A stretch of DNA of 64,000 nucleotides from Musa acuminata AAA Group (Eukaryota > Streptophyta > Magnoliopsida > Zingiberales > Musaceae). The stretch spans positions 24,232,501 through 24,296,500 of the forward strand of contig NC_088340.1 in the NCBI RefSeq assembly GCF_036884655.1. The letters are read 5' to 3'. The stretch's first letter is position 1. Every line of letters starts with the position of its first letter. Position numbers and translations under genes: made by a program. The notes beneath the pieces were generated by a model, which made no database searches, had not been told where the DNA came from, and saw only the letters and a program-made list of their open reading frames with translations. Positions 33,000 through 45,155 of the stretch are shown here, one piece after another.

Positions 33000-33640
33000 T
33001 CTTATTCTGAATGTTCCTTTACACATATAACATAACAAAAACATCCCTTCTACAGAAGGCGTTGAGTTTGAAGTGCCGATATTAAGCAAAGAGGCAAATC
33101 ATGCATAATACCCTCAAAGTAGAAGATAGGCTGATTTGGTATACAGAAAGTAATTATTTTTGTATAACAATCAATACTAGTATGATAGGAAGATAACCAA
33201 TTCATGCCCAGTATAATATCGAAACCTTGGATTTCTAGGAGTATCAAATCAGCAAGGAGTTCATGTTCTCCGATAGAAATCAAACAAGATGGATAAACCA
33301 GATTTGTAGTCAAGGAATCCCCAACAGTAATAGTTACGTGTAGCAAATAATCCAGTGGTTTAGGTTGAATGCCCAAGTGACAAGTAAAATATTGTGAAAC
33401 AAAAGATAAGTTAGAACCAAGATCAAACAAAACTTTTGCATTTCTATTAGAAATATGTAGAATACCTTCAACCACTGATTTAGAGGCTTTGGAATCTTGT
33501 TCTGTGATAGCATATACTCTAGCATGGGCTGTTGGCTTAGGGGGTAGTGGCTCTTTCTTCTTGTTTAGTGGGCAGTCTCTGACTTTATGATCTAACTTTC
33601 CACAGGCAAAACAGGCTCTAGTCACCCGTAAACACTCACT
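33000..33640 (-). pseudogene. T3 zinc knuckle and retropepsin
   Basis: CFACGKLDHKVRDCP is a CCHC knuckle; a second (CTKCGRNHETSECL) lies just upstream around 33620-33670. The protease active site reads LFDLGSNLSFVS where the family has DSGAT. A following GMNWLSSYHTSIDC block is typical of Tekay-type proteases. Segment 32851-32999 is the protease-RT spacer. Confidence 0.88.
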
Positions 33641-34479
33641 TGTTTCATGATTACGTCCACATTTTGTACATGATAGAGTTCCTTACGATAAAGTTCCTTT
33701 CTCAAATCTAGGTACCTTTACCCTCTTATTACTTATTTTTGCTTCATTTTCTCTCTTACTTTTACCAACAAACTTATCCTTGTTGTTCTTGTCCCTGATT
33801 TCTTGGATCTCCTCCAAGTCTTTTTTAAGTATGAAAGCTCTTTCTACTATATCAATGTATACCTGGAGTTTTAAAGCTGATATCCGGCTTCTTATTGCTG
33901 GCCTTAGTCCTCTTTCAAATCTTCTTGCTTTTCTATATTCATCATCAATCATATGTGTGGCAAATCTAGAGAGCTCAGTGAATTTAGACTCATATTTGGC
34001 TACTGTCAAATTTCCTTGGGTGAGATTCAGGAACTCCAATTCTTTTTGCTCTCTGATACAATCTGAAAAATATTTATCATTGAACTTTTCTAAAAATACC
34101 TTCCAAGTGATTGGCTCTTGTCGAGCTTCAGAAATCCTTTTCATGGTTCGCCACCAGTGCTCAGCCTCTCCTTCTAGCATGAAGGTAGCAAGAGAAACCT
34201 TCTTATCATCTGGGCAATTTAAAATATCAAATATTTTCTCTATCCACATCATCCATTGTTCTGGTACCATTGGATCAGGCTCACCACTAAAACTGGGAGG
34301 ACTAAGCTTCTTAAACTATTCAATTCCCAACCCAGTTTGGTTTGAATTCCCCGTTTCATCATTTCTTCCTTGTCGGACTTGTTGTTGCATTACTTGTGTC
34401 ATAGCCTCTAGAGTTTTCATAATTCCACTCAATTGATCAGAAGTAGATGCAACAGGAGAAATAGATGACCTCGTCATCC
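33641..34479 (-). pseudogene. gag: T3 gag
   Basis: ATG complement at 34477-34479; start MTRSSISPVASTSDQLSG, one stop near 34317, then an open 195-codon part with FMLEGEAEHWWRTMKR, ITWKVFLEKFNDKYFSDCIR, KELEFLNLTQGNLTVAKYES and a basic tail. This is the retrotransposon Gag capsid family. A stop at 33683 precedes the zinc knuckles. Confidence 0.9.
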
Positions 34480-34595
34480 TTGCTTCCTAAAAATAGCAAA
34501 AGAAAACTTTTGATCAGTCTCTAAATAGAAATCACTAAAACTCAAAATTTATTACACATCTAGCATATCAAAATTCTTAGAAATCCTCAAATCAT

Positions 34596-34611
34596 GCTCT
34601 GATAGCAACTC
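34596..34611 (-). promoter_or_regulatory. T3 primer-binding site
   Basis: Minus strand reads GAGTTGCTATCAGAGC next to the 5' LTR; one base differs from TGGTATCAGAGC. Confidence 0.8.
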
Positions 34612-37600
34612 TATCATGCCCCCCTCCCCCGAATTATCACATTTAGGAGGTGTGACCCTATCTAAAATTAATAATATTATAATTCATCATCAATTCAATC
34701 CAGGATCCAATCTAACAATTTAAGGATACTAAGAATCATTCAAAATCAATATTCATAATTCATAAACCTATACATTACATAAATCATAATCCACTTCACT
34801 TAGAGATTCACAAAATCCAAAGGCAACTCAACTAAACATCAACCACAATACAAATCCATATTCGTAGAAATATATACAATCACAAAGAGATAATTATTTA
34901 CCATGAGTTCTTATCCTTATACAACTTAAACTTATCATTCCATAAACATGAGCGGTCCTTTAAACTTTTACAATACATAAATATCAACATATCCTTAACA
35001 TTACATCAGAAGTAAAGTATACTATACAACAAAAACCTATCATCCAACAAAGATTAGCTCAAAAATCTTCTAGCCTTTCACTGTTTCAACCCAATTCTAG
35101 CTTTTCAGCGCGTGACAAGTTACCCTGAAAAATTTATATAGCAACGGGGTGAGGATAAAGAGCTCAGCAAGCGACTAACATATCCATGACTATAGGAGAT
35201 GTTCAAGCAGGCTTAGTATCAAGATAACAAAAGCAAAAATACAAGTGTTCATTTGGAATCATCTCATTTGATATAAAAAATCACAAAGGGTTATCTCATT
35301 CGAAAATAGGCATTAGACATAACAATAGAAGAAAGAAATTTGGAGCATTTTATTGGCAAAAGAAGCATTTAGGTGGCATGTATCAAATGACACATGAAGC
35401 ATTTAGGTGCATATCAAAGGTGTAGAGTGTTTGGGAGCATAACAATGACATACGAAACACTTCAAAGTATAACAAGTGAACCGAATAATAAATACAAGCG
35501 TGTATGTCATTTTTGATATAGCATGCATTCCATTTTTATCCAAAGCATAAATATAAACTCATAAGCAAAGCTTTGGATATCATATCAAAAATATAGAGGG
35601 CGCTGTGAGACCACATACATAATGTGATTCATCCATTTTTGGATGACCACCAAGCATAAGTCTCCCACGTCTAGGAGCTCCATCCACCCACGTCTGAGTG
35701 AAGTCAATGGGGGTCAATAAAGCATCATGAGCTCTATGCATAACTCCCTTTACCATTTCTGATAAAGGTTCATAATATCTCACAAGACACCAGAGTACAA
35801 AAGAGTAGTATGAACAATAATATTGGCATATATCAAAAGCACATACGAAATAATGGAGATATGCATATGCCTTTATCAAATAAGGAAATACAAACAAAGC
35901 ATTACATTTTTCAGGATGAACAATACAAGAATTTCAAAGGACTAATATAAAGCTCAATTGATGAAGAATTTAGCAGAAATCAAATTTCCAATAGGATGAA
36001 AATTGAATAGGCAAAACCCAACAAAGTTTTCAATTCTGATAGAATTTGAATGATACATTTTCTGAATTGTTTGAGTGATCAAGCATGCTCCAATTCACTA
36101 AAAATGGGTGTCATTGGAAAGCTATATCAATCTATTTTTAGATGAACTAAAAATAGGAAGTTACAACAAATAGAGTAAAGGAAGGTCAGAATTGTTCATC
36201 TTTGTTTTACAGAATTAATAAAATCAATTTAAATAGATGTTTCAGAAGGCAAACATACTTTAAAATTTCCAAATTATATGTCAGAAGAAAGATATGCGAA
36301 TCTAGTTTCCAAAGAACAAGTTTTGCATCATTCAGAATTTTTACTAGAGAGTTATGAGTAATTTAGTAACAAAAGGTCAGAATTGATCATCTCTATTTTG
36401 TAGAATTAATAGAATCAATTTAAACTGATGTTTCAGAAGGCAAACATACTTCAAAAATTCCATATTAGGTGTCAAAAGAAAGATATGTGAATCTAGTTTC
36501 CAAAGAACTAATTTTGTATAATTCAAAATTTTTACTAGAGAGTTATAAGCAATTTAGTAATAGAAGGTCAGAATTAATCATCTCTGTTTTATAGAATTGA
36601 TAGAATCAATTTAAACTGATGTTTTATAAGGCAAACATACTTCAAAATTTTCAAATTAGGGGTCAAAAGAAAGATATGTGAATCTAATTTCCAAAGAACT
36701 AAGTTTTGTATAATTCAAAATTTTCACTAGAGAGTTATGAGCAATTTAGTAACAAATGGTCAGAATTGATCATCTCTATTTTGTAAAATTGATATAATCA
36801 ATTTAAACAGATGTTTTAGAAGGCAAACATACTTCAAAATTTCTAAATTATTGAAAGAAAGATATGCAAATCTAGTTTCCAAAGAACTAAGTTTTACATA
36901 ATTCAAAATTTTTACTAGAGAGTTATGAGCAATTTAGTAATAGAAGGTCAGAATTCATAGTCTCTGTTTTACCAAATACATAAGGTCTTTTCATTCATAT
37001 ATTTGGATATATAAATTTACTCCAAATCTTTCAACTTTTATGTCAAATGAAAGCTCTATAAGTCTCCTTTCGTATGAAAGAGGGTTTTCCTCAATCTGAA
37101 TTTGATGCAAAAAGTTATGACCACACGAGTACTGAAAGGTCAAAATCTGAAAAATTTTAGATTCAACATTTGATGTATAAACGACATAGATATCTTACTT
37201 GTAGCCACAATCTCCCAATTTTCTCAAAATCAAGGTGAAAACAAGGATCAAAATTTATCTCTAGGATGGGTTAGAACACTTGCCTTAAAAAGTTTTGATT
37301 TCCAAATGTGAGAGATTTGATGCAAAGCCTTAAGCCAAGATAAAACTTCTTCTTCTTCAATTCTTTCTCTTTCTCTTCTCCTTCAATTCCTTCTCCTCTT
37401 CTCAAGTTACGTTGGCTGCAAAGTTTCCCTCAATTGTGCCTTAAATTACTTAGGTTTGGCTCATGCTAAAATAGTGAGGTGGCAAGCATGCATGGAGGTT
37501 TAGGTGTCATTTTTAGAATAAATATAAGTGGCTCATCCTTGCTAAAGACACATGTCCTCCATTTTATTTTATTTTATTTTATTTAGTGTGAATCTTTCAC

Positions 37601-37752
37601 AAATCACCTTCAATTAATGAGATTCACATTTTGGTCCCTCACAATATTTTTAATATATAAAAAAAATATTTAGTGCTAAAGAATTTTTTAAAAAAATCCT
37701 CATATTTACAAATAAGTACTTATAAATTTTAAAAAAAATGAGAGATGTTACA
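34612..37752 (-). repeat. LTR shared by T3 (5') and T4 (3'), 3141 bp
   Basis: Aligns with 27128-30035. It is 233 bp longer, mainly through a fifth copy of the about 190-bp repeat (36184, 36376, 36568, 36759, 36944) and about 50 bp near 36080. On its right it is followed by a PPT and integrase of T4, on its left by the PBS of T3, so one LTR serves two copies. Confidence 0.92.
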
Positions 37753-38402
37753 CTCTCCCCTCTTTAAAAGAAAATATAGTTCTCCAAATTTGTCATACCT
37801 CTTTCGGCAAAAAGATGAGGATAAGCTTTATTTATTTCTTCCTCTAACTCCTAGGTCGTTTCATTTGTAGGATGATGCTTCCAAATTACTTTAACCAGAG
37901 TAATAATTCTATTTCTTAATATCTCCTTTTTATCAATAATCCGAATGGGCTCTTCCTTGTAAAACAAGTCTTTCTCAATCACAATCGGATCATACTCAAT
38001 GACATGAGAGGGATCAGGTATATACTTTCTTAGCATTGACATATGAAATATATCATGGATATGACACATCGATGGTGGCAAGGCAATCTTGTATGCGACA
38101 GAGCCAATTCTTTCAAGGACCTCAAAAGGTCCAATGAACCTTGGGTTTAACGTTTTTTTCTTTCCAAATCTTACAACGCCTTTCGATGGGGAGACCTTTA
38201 GGAATACAAAATCCCCTACTTGGAACTCGATATCTTGTCTTCTGTTATCAGCATAGCTCTTTTGCTGACTCTGAGCAGCCTTTAGCCTTTTTATGATAAC
38301 CTGAATCTTTTCAGCAGTCTCTTGTACTTTATCTGGTGCTAACAACTTTCTATCACCAACTTCCTCCCAACATATAGGCGTCCTACACTTTCGCCCATAC
38401 AA
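37753..38402 (-). pseudogene. pol: T4 integrase C-terminus and chromodomain
   Basis: PPT complement at 37753-37765. An open frame of 183 codons: KAAQSQQKSYADNRRQDIEF, VFLKVSPSKGVVRFGKKK, NPRFIGPFEVLERIGSVAYK and MCHIHDIFHMSMLRKYIPDP, to the chromodomain start. Better preserved than the T3 equivalent; a stop at 37851 replaces the conserved Trp of TW. Confidence 0.9.
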
Positions 38403-39291
38403 TGCTTCATAAGGAGCCTTCTGAATGCTCGAATGGTAACTATTATTATAAGTGAACTCAATAAGAGAAATATCTTTATCTCATTCACCTCTCCAATCCA
38501 TAACTTCTAAGCAAATCCTCAAGTACTTGAATTGTTCTTTCAGATTGACCATCAGTCTGAGGGTGATAGGCAGTGCTAAACTTTACTTTGGTGCCCATAG
38601 AATCTTGTAATCTCCTCCATAATCTAGAAAGAAATCTGAAGTCACTATTCGAGATGATCTCCTTCGGGACACCATGAAGTCTTACTATTTCATCAACATA
38701 CAAATCTGCAAGCCTATCAAGAGAATAAGTCATATTGATTGGTAAGAAATGTGTAGACTTGGTTAACCTATCAACAATGACCCAAATAGCATCATGCTTT
38801 CTAGAGGTTCTGGGTAGTCCTAAAACAAAGTCCATAGTAATGCATTCCCATTTCTATTCAGGAATATCTAAGGGATGTAACAAACCTCCAGGTCTCTAGT
38901 GTTCTGATTTGATTTGCTGACATGTCAAATACCTTGAAACATATATTGCAATCTCCTTCTTCATGCCTTTCCACCAATAATGACTTTGGAGATCTCTATA
39001 CATTTTCGTACTACTAGGATGCATGGTGTACTTTGAATTATGACCTTCATTCAAGATCTGGTTCTTGATATCTGGGTCATTTGGAACACATATTCTAACC
39101 CCAAATCTCAATATGCCATCATCTGAAATTTGAAAATTCAACTTCAATCCCTTTTCAACTTCATTCCGTAAGTATATTAAATATGGATCTTGTAGTTGTC
39201 CTTCTTTAATTTGTTGAATGAGATCAGTTTCACCTGGATAGAGGCCATCAACATTATTGAGTCTTGCCCTTTCCTTATTACATTCGAAGTG
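38403..39291 (-). pseudogene. pol: T4 integrase, truncated at its start
   Basis: Zinc domain frame 38896-39147 and core 38485-38835 (MDFVLGLPRT, HPQTDGQSERTIQVLEDLLR). The second catalytic region reads ISNSDFRF instead of ISDRD. Upstream the element stops at 39291 after a segment matching T3 at 31570, and plus-strand Reina pol begins. RNase H, RT, protease, gag and the 5' LTR of T4 are missing. Confidence 0.88.
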
Positions 39292-40455
39292 TGATCATAG
39301 GTGCCCGCAGGTGAAATTGTTACTATAGGACCAAGAGATAATTGCGGATTTCTTCTTCCTCCCTCTTGATGATTATGAGGCTGTGCTCGACATCAAATGG
39401 TTGATGACATTAGGTGATGTTTCTTGAAATTTTATGCAACTAATTATGAAATTTTACAGTAAGGGGAAACAGGTGATACTGCACGGGAAACGTAAGAGCG
39501 ACGTAATGATGATTTGCGCACAATGACTGGAGAAGATTTTGCACAAAGCATGCAGCAGCTTTTTGGTATAACTTGAGCAACAAACTAAGGGAGAGCCAAC
39601 AAAATTTGAAGATCTAAACCTACTTCCTTTGCTTGCTGAATTTTTAGATATATTTGATGAGCCATGCAACCTACCTCCTACCCATCGGCATGATCATTGT
39701 ATACCGATTCTTCTGGGAAAACCTCCACTAAATACTCGGCCATATCAGTATTCATATCTCTAGAAGGATGAAATAGAAATGATTGTAAAAAACATGCTCG
39801 AAACAGGAGTTATTCGGCTAAGTTGCAGCCCCTACTCTTAACCGATGCTCCTCGTACGAAAGAAGGATGGAATATAGCGAATGTGCATTGATTATCGAGC
39901 TCTCAACGACATAACCGTCAAGGAAAAATACTCTATTCCAGTAGTAGATAAATTACTTAATATATTAAAGGGAGTACAAGTCTTCACAAAGTTGGACCTT
40001 CGATCCGAGTATCATCAAATATGAGTGTGCGAAGAAGACATACTAAAAACTGCTTTTCGAACACACAACAGCCACTACGAATTTTTGGTAATGCCCTTTG
40101 GCCTCACCAACGCACTCTCCACCTTCTAAAGCCTTATGAATGATATTTTCCAGAATTATCTTCGTAAGTTTGTGTTGGATTTCTTCGATGATATCCTTAT
40201 TTACAACCCTTCTCTTGAAAGCCATTTTTAGCACTTACGACTTGTTTTGACGAATTTATGAGAATTTATTCTTTTTGTTAAAAATTAAAGTATAGCTTTC
40301 TTCAACAGAAGGTGAAATATTTTGGGCATATCATATCAGAAGAAGGTGTGACAGTGGACCCCTCCAAATTTGAAGCAGTGCAGAACTGGCCGACCCCGAG
40401 GAACATAAAATAGCTACGCGGCTTTCTCGGTTTAATAGGCTACTATCGCAAGTTC
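39292..40455 (+). pseudogene. pol: R4: Reina-like protease end and reverse transcriptase
   Basis: Starts in the protease C-terminal part, then pre-RT, RT fingers (VRKKDG, DYRALND), [25 protein letters not shown] and a full palm motif FFDDILIY at 40181-40204, ending RNIL..GISYQ. It therefore keeps the palm that R1 and R3 lack and represents the complete RT form, though it has about ten stops. The left end is a rearrangement junction with T4. Confidence 0.88.
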
Positions 40456-41439
40456 ATGAAAAACTATAGAAAGATCAATGCACCCCTTACTTCCTTTCTA
40501 AAAAATGATGCTTTCTATTGGTTGGACAAAGCCACCACCGCCTTCAACGAACTTAAAGTCGCAATAACGACAACGCCCGTACTAGCGCTACCCGACTATG
40601 GTAAGCCTTTTGTTATTGAAGTCGATGCCTCCGGAGTTGGAAATGGTACTATACTAATGCAAGATGGCCACCCCCTCACTTATACTAGTAAGGTATTATC
40701 TCCTTCCCTTCTTAATATGATTATTTACGGTAAGGAGATGCTCGCGGTTGTGCATGCGGTGACCAAATGAAGATCGTACTTGATCGGATGACACTTTCAA
40801 AAAGGGTAACAAAGCTTCTTAGAAATGATTATGAAATAACTTACAAAAAGGGGAAAGAGAATGTTGCTGTAGATGCGCTTTCGTGGCTACTCGAGCAAGC
40901 TGAATTTTGATCGTTTCACTTCCAACTAGTGACTTCCTTGAGGATATTAAGAGGGAATGATAGGAAGATATAAATATCAGTAAGATCATAAAAAAATTAG
41001 AGGAAGAAACGAGCTCCATGGCTCATTACAGTTAGGACCAAAAAGAATTGCGCTATAAGGGATGCATTGTGCTTGTGCCAAATTCTACTTGCATAAAGAC
41101 CATCCTTCAAGAGCTGTAGTCCATACCTATGGCTAGGCACTCCGGCTTCCTTAGAACCTATAAAAGAATTAAATAAAATTTTTATTCGGTAGGGATGAAA
41201 AATATTATTGATAAATTTGTGGCATAATGTGATGTATGTCAACGACATAAAGGCGAGATAATGGCAAGTCCTAGAAAGCTGCAACCTCTACCCATCCTGG
41301 ACTCAATATAGACTAATATATCAATGGACTTCATCAAAGGGCTTCCCTCATCACAAGGAAAAGGTACAATTCTTATCGTGGTTGATCGCCTTATAAAGTA
41401 AGCTCACTTTTGTGCTGTTTGTAATCCCTACACCGCTTC
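40456..41439 (+). pseudogene. pol: R4 RNase H and integrase, first half
   Basis: RNase H: open 104 codons with LALPDYGKPFVIEVDASGVG, PLTYTSKVLSP and YGKEMLAVVHAVTK; about 75 bp is deleted near 40798. Then the integrase zinc region (VA.CDVCQRHK) and MDFIKGLPSS, VVDRLIK.AHF of the core. Copia S2 interrupts the core at 41440; the gene resumes at 63799. Several stops. Confidence 0.87.
41435..41439. repeat. Target-site duplication of S2 (left copy)
   Basis: gcttc here, tcttc at 63799-63803 (one mismatch). The integrase reading of R4 continues across S2. Confidence 0.85.
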
Positions 41440-43072
41440 TGTTGAATCTCAGATTTTGATGATGAAACCAATTGATAAGTGTTTATGATTTAATCTATGT
41501 TTTGAGTGATGTAGGATGCTTCGATCAGGGAGAGACAATTAAAGCAGGAAGAATCATGTTGGGCCGGTGGAACATGTCAGAAGATTGGACGTCGAGCCGG
41601 AGGATCAGTCGACGTATCGACAGAAGGCTTCGAGCCATGGATCCAGGCATTGGGCTAAGAAGAGTGGATATTCTGCCAAGGATATCGGAGTTGTGGAGTC
41701 AACTAGCCGATTAGGCAATAGGTCGCAGGAGAGAACGATATGCCGAAGAATTGGACGAAGCGTCGATGGACCAATGACATGCTGGACAACATAATTCAAG
41801 CTTAGTAATAATTTTCTAGATCGAAGTGTGTTTTTACATGTGCAGGATTAACTATGATAGCAATTCATAAAGTAAAATGAAGTCCCGGAGTCAAGAACGC
41901 GATTTCATTGGGAGTTCAAGAGTTTGTCGGAAGTCCGGACGTTCGTTGCTTGTTCTGTAAGAACCAATCGAGAAGTCTCAGAGCTTGCTAGAGAATCTCA
42001 TTGGAACTGGCCAAGAAGATCATCGTGAAGTCCAGGAGCTTGCCGGGAGTCCGCTGGAACATTGTCGAGAGATCGTCGGAAGTTCGCCGGAAGCTTACCG
42101 GAAGGTCGCCGGAAGAAACTAGACTTACGGACTTGTTTAGCTTAGGAAATATCTTAGAATTCGTAGTTAGCACATAATTGGAATTAGAATTGGGCCAACC
42201 CAATTAGGGATCAGTTGGGCCCAATAAAAAGGCCCAAACAATGGCCCAAGAGGTGTCATCATCGTGGCATAGTCTCCGAGACTGTGTCAGGCGGTGGTAC
42301 CACCCAAACACAGCCTCCGAGAGGCTACAGGCGGTAGTACTGCCCAGTCTTAGGCGTTGGTATCGCCAGACTGGGTGGTGGTACCGCCGAGTGCAGTGTT
42401 AGTGTTAGACTGACACTAGTAGTGGTATTGCCCAGCATATGCAGTGGTACCGCCCGAACCCAAGAAACCCAGGATGAGATGTTTTTAGGCTCCAAGTTTG
42501 AATCAACTTGAGGCTTATAAATACCCATCTCATCCCTGATTAATATATATAAGCACAGAGAGTTTAAAAGTGAAGAAACACTATTGCAATCACTTGAGAA
42601 ATCCCCTCCTCTAGTCTAAGTTTAGAATTCTGTTTAGGAGGAGTGAGTGCTTATAAAGGTTGTCTCCTAAGCCTGTGAAAAGGAGAAGAGGGGTGTAAGA
42701 AGGAGGTTGATCTTTGCCTAGTAAAGGAAGATCGGTAGTAGATGCCAGTGGCCTCGATGGAAGAGGAATCAGTGGAGTGGATGTAGGTCACGACGACCAA
42801 ACCACTATAAAATCGGTGTGTTCTTCTCTGGTTTGCATTTCTATATTTGAGCAATTTACTTTACTACAAACCTCTTAACTTGCTTTACATTCACTATGTA
42901 TCTTCTATACACTTTCAAGCTATCTTTACGAAAACGCTTTCAAGTTAACCTCTCTCCGAAACGGTTTTCATCGAAATCAATTTTTATCATGCGAAAGTTT
43001 TTTGAACCGATGTAATTTTACCGCTGCACTAATTCACCCCCCGCCCCCTTAGTGTTAACTCGTTTACTAATA
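41440..43072 (+). repeat. S2 5' LTR (1633 bp)
   Basis: Begins TGTTGAATCTCAG and ends TTTACTAATA (3' partner: TTTTCCTAACA). Palindrome array about 42275-42465, TATAAATA at 42516-42523. Confidence 0.9.
42516..42523 (+). promoter_or_regulatory. TATA box of S2 5' LTR
   Basis: TATAAATA after GAGGCT, 50 bp downstream of the palindrome array. Confidence 0.65.
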
Positions 43073-43073
43073 G
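43069..43073. repeat. Target-site duplication of S3 (left copy)
   Basis: aatag at 43069-43073 and 51250-51254 are identical. The site spans the last four bases of the S2 LTR and the first base after it. Confidence 0.93.
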
Positions 43074-43920
43074 TGTTGAATCTCGTATTTTGATAATGAA
43101 ACTACTTGATATATGTTTATGATTTAATATGTGTTTTGAGTGACGCAGGGTGCTTCGATCAGGATAAGACAATTAAAGCAGGAATATTATGTTGTGCCGG
43201 AGGAACATGTCAGAAGATTGGACGTCGGGCCGGTGGATCGGTCGATGTATCGACAGAAGGCTTCGGGCCGTGGACTCGGGCATCGGGCCAAGAAGAGCAG
43301 GTATTGTGCCAAGGATATCAGAGTTGCGGAGTCAACTGGCCGATTGGGCAATAGGCTGCAGGAAAGGACGATGCGCCGAAGAATCGGACGAAGCGTCGAG
43401 GGACCAATGACATGCCGGACAACTTGGTTAATCGCTTAGGATTAATTGTCTCGATCGAAGTTTTGTTTTAAGTGTGCAGGATTAACTACGATGAAAGTTA
43501 GACAAGCAGCAGGAGTTGCGTCGAAGTCAAGTTCATGATCACGTTGGGAGTTCGAGAGTTCGACGGAAGTTCGGACGGTCGTCGGAGGTTCTGCGAGAAC
43601 AGATCCGAGAAGTCCAGAAGCTTGCCAAGCGAAGCTCGTCGGAACTCGCCAAGTGGATCGTCGCAAAGTCTAAGAGTTTGCCAGAAGTCCGCAGAAGCAT
43701 CACCGAGGGTTCATCGGATGATCGACGGAAGTTCGCCGGAAACTCACCGGAAGAAGCGATTGACGCACCGAAGCAAAGCTGCAGAAATTGTCTTAGATCT
43801 AATCATAGTTAGCACATTGATTAAGTTGGAAAATGGGAGGTGATCCCATTAGCTTAATCTTGGGGCAATTGGGCCCCTGAAAGACTGAAATTGGGCCGAA
43901 TGGAACTAACCATTCGGACC

Positions 43921-44230
43921 CTGATTGCACCAGGAGGTGCAACCGCCTAGGCCAGGAGGTGGCACCGCCTGGGCTAAGCCTCCCAACGAGACTGGGCGGT
44001 GCAACCTCCCCAGCCAGGAGGTGGCACCGCCTGAGCTCAGTCTTCGAGCTAGACTGGGCGGTGCAACCTCCCTGACAGAGAGGTGGCATCGCCTGAGCTC
44101 AATCTTCGAGCAAGACTGGGCGGTGCAACCTCCCTGACAGAGAGGTGGCAACGCTTGAGCTCGGTCTTCGAGCTCTGGCAGAGAGGTGCAACCTCTCCAG
44201 TCAGGAGGTGCAATCGCCTGATCCCGGAAT
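43921..44230 (+). repeat. GC-rich box array in S3 U3
   Basis: Alternating GGAGGTGCAACCGCC and GGAGGTGGCACCGCC boxes with spacers CTCAGTCTTCGAGC. Period about 65-70 bp, four to five rounds; corresponds to the GGTACC arrays of S1 and S2. Confidence 0.88.
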
Positions 44231-44278
44231 TCCGGGATTTGATCGTTTTGAGCTCCAAATTTGAATTGGGTTGGGGCC

Positions 44279-44286
44279 TATAAATA
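44279..44286 (+). promoter_or_regulatory. TATA box of S3 5' LTR
   Basis: TATAAATA after GGGGCC; 3' copy at 50242-50249. Confidence 0.7.
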
Positions 44287-44814
44287 CCCCACCCATTCAG
44301 CACTGAAAGCACAGAACACACACTCGAAATCTTGCTATCTTTCTGTGTTTCTTAGAGCTCAAAACTGCTAGTTCTCCTCTTTCTATTCTTCAAGTTTGAG
44401 TTGTAAAGAGAGGAGAGAAAACTTCTGTAAGGGTTGTCTCCTAAGCCCGTCAAAAGGAGTGAATCTGTAAGAGGGTAGTTGGCCTTCGCCTATTGAAGGA
44501 AGGCTTCTAGTTGACGTCGGTGACCTCGTCGGTGGAGGAAGCCAAAAGTGGAGTAGGTCAAGACTGACCGAACCACTCTAAATCTCTGGTTTGCGTTTAT
44601 TTTGAGCTCTTTATCATTACTGCAAACCTCCTACATAGCTACTGCTCTCTGTGCCTTTACGAACAAGTTTCTAAGTGCTGATCTTTCCGAATCTGCATTC
44701 AAATGTAAATCGGTGTTTTCATACATTACAGTTTACATTTACGTTTTGATTCTGTAAAACTGTCTTCTGCGCTTTTACGAACGAAGTTTCTAAGTTCAGA
44801 TCCCTTTAAAACTG

Positions 44815-45155
44815 CGCAAACTGTGTTTAGACGTAAAATTGTGTTTTTGACGTAAACTGCACAAACTGAGTTTAGACGTAAAACTGTGTTTTAGACGTAA
44901 AACTACGTTTAGACGTAAAACTGCGTTTAGACGCAAACTGCGTTTAGACGTAAAACTATGTTTAGACATAAAACTGTGTTTAGACATAAAACTGCGTTTA
45001 GACGCTAACTGCACTGCGCTTAGACGTAATCTGATCTTAGACGAAAACTGCGCTTAGACGCAAACTACGCTTAGACGCAATCTGCATTTAGACGCAAACT
45101 GCATTTAGACGCAAACTGCGCTAAGACGCAAACTGTGTTTAGACGTAAACTGTAC
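44815..45155 (+). repeat. 17-18-bp minisatellite in S3 5' LTR
   Basis: About 19 units of GTTTAGACGTAAAACTGC and GTTTAGACGCAAACTGC, downstream of the TATA box and therefore in the expected transcript. S4 LTRs have only isolated copies (57420, 57555). Confidence 0.92.

Larger units (their letters stand above)
27128..37752 (-). mobile_element. T3: Tekay/Del-like chromovirus, full length
   Basis: 10.6 kb on the minus strand: 5' LTR 34612-37752, PBS, gag, protease, RT, RNase H, integrase, chromodomain, PPT, 3' LTR 27128-30035. Very long LTRs and the chromodomain type fit the Tekay/Del clade. The coding region is about 4.4 kb with perhaps ten stops or shifts. It shares its 5' LTR with a second partial copy, T4, so it has no TSD on the right. 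Confidence 0.92.

Noticed and set aside
33780..34436. 218-codon plus-strand frame
   Set aside because: Antisense shadow of T3 gag.
27128..37752. Large inverted repeat with T1/T2 suggesting a DNA transposon or hairpin locus
   Set aside because: Explained by same-family LTRs inserted in opposite orientation; no terminal inverted repeats of DNA transposon type.
43106..44321. Overlapping Arg/Ser- and Pro-rich frames on both strands of S3 LTR (also 49127-50284, 55881-56868, 61539-62599)
   Set aside because: They lie in GC-rich U3 arrays where stop codons are rare; frames are not kept between LTR copies.
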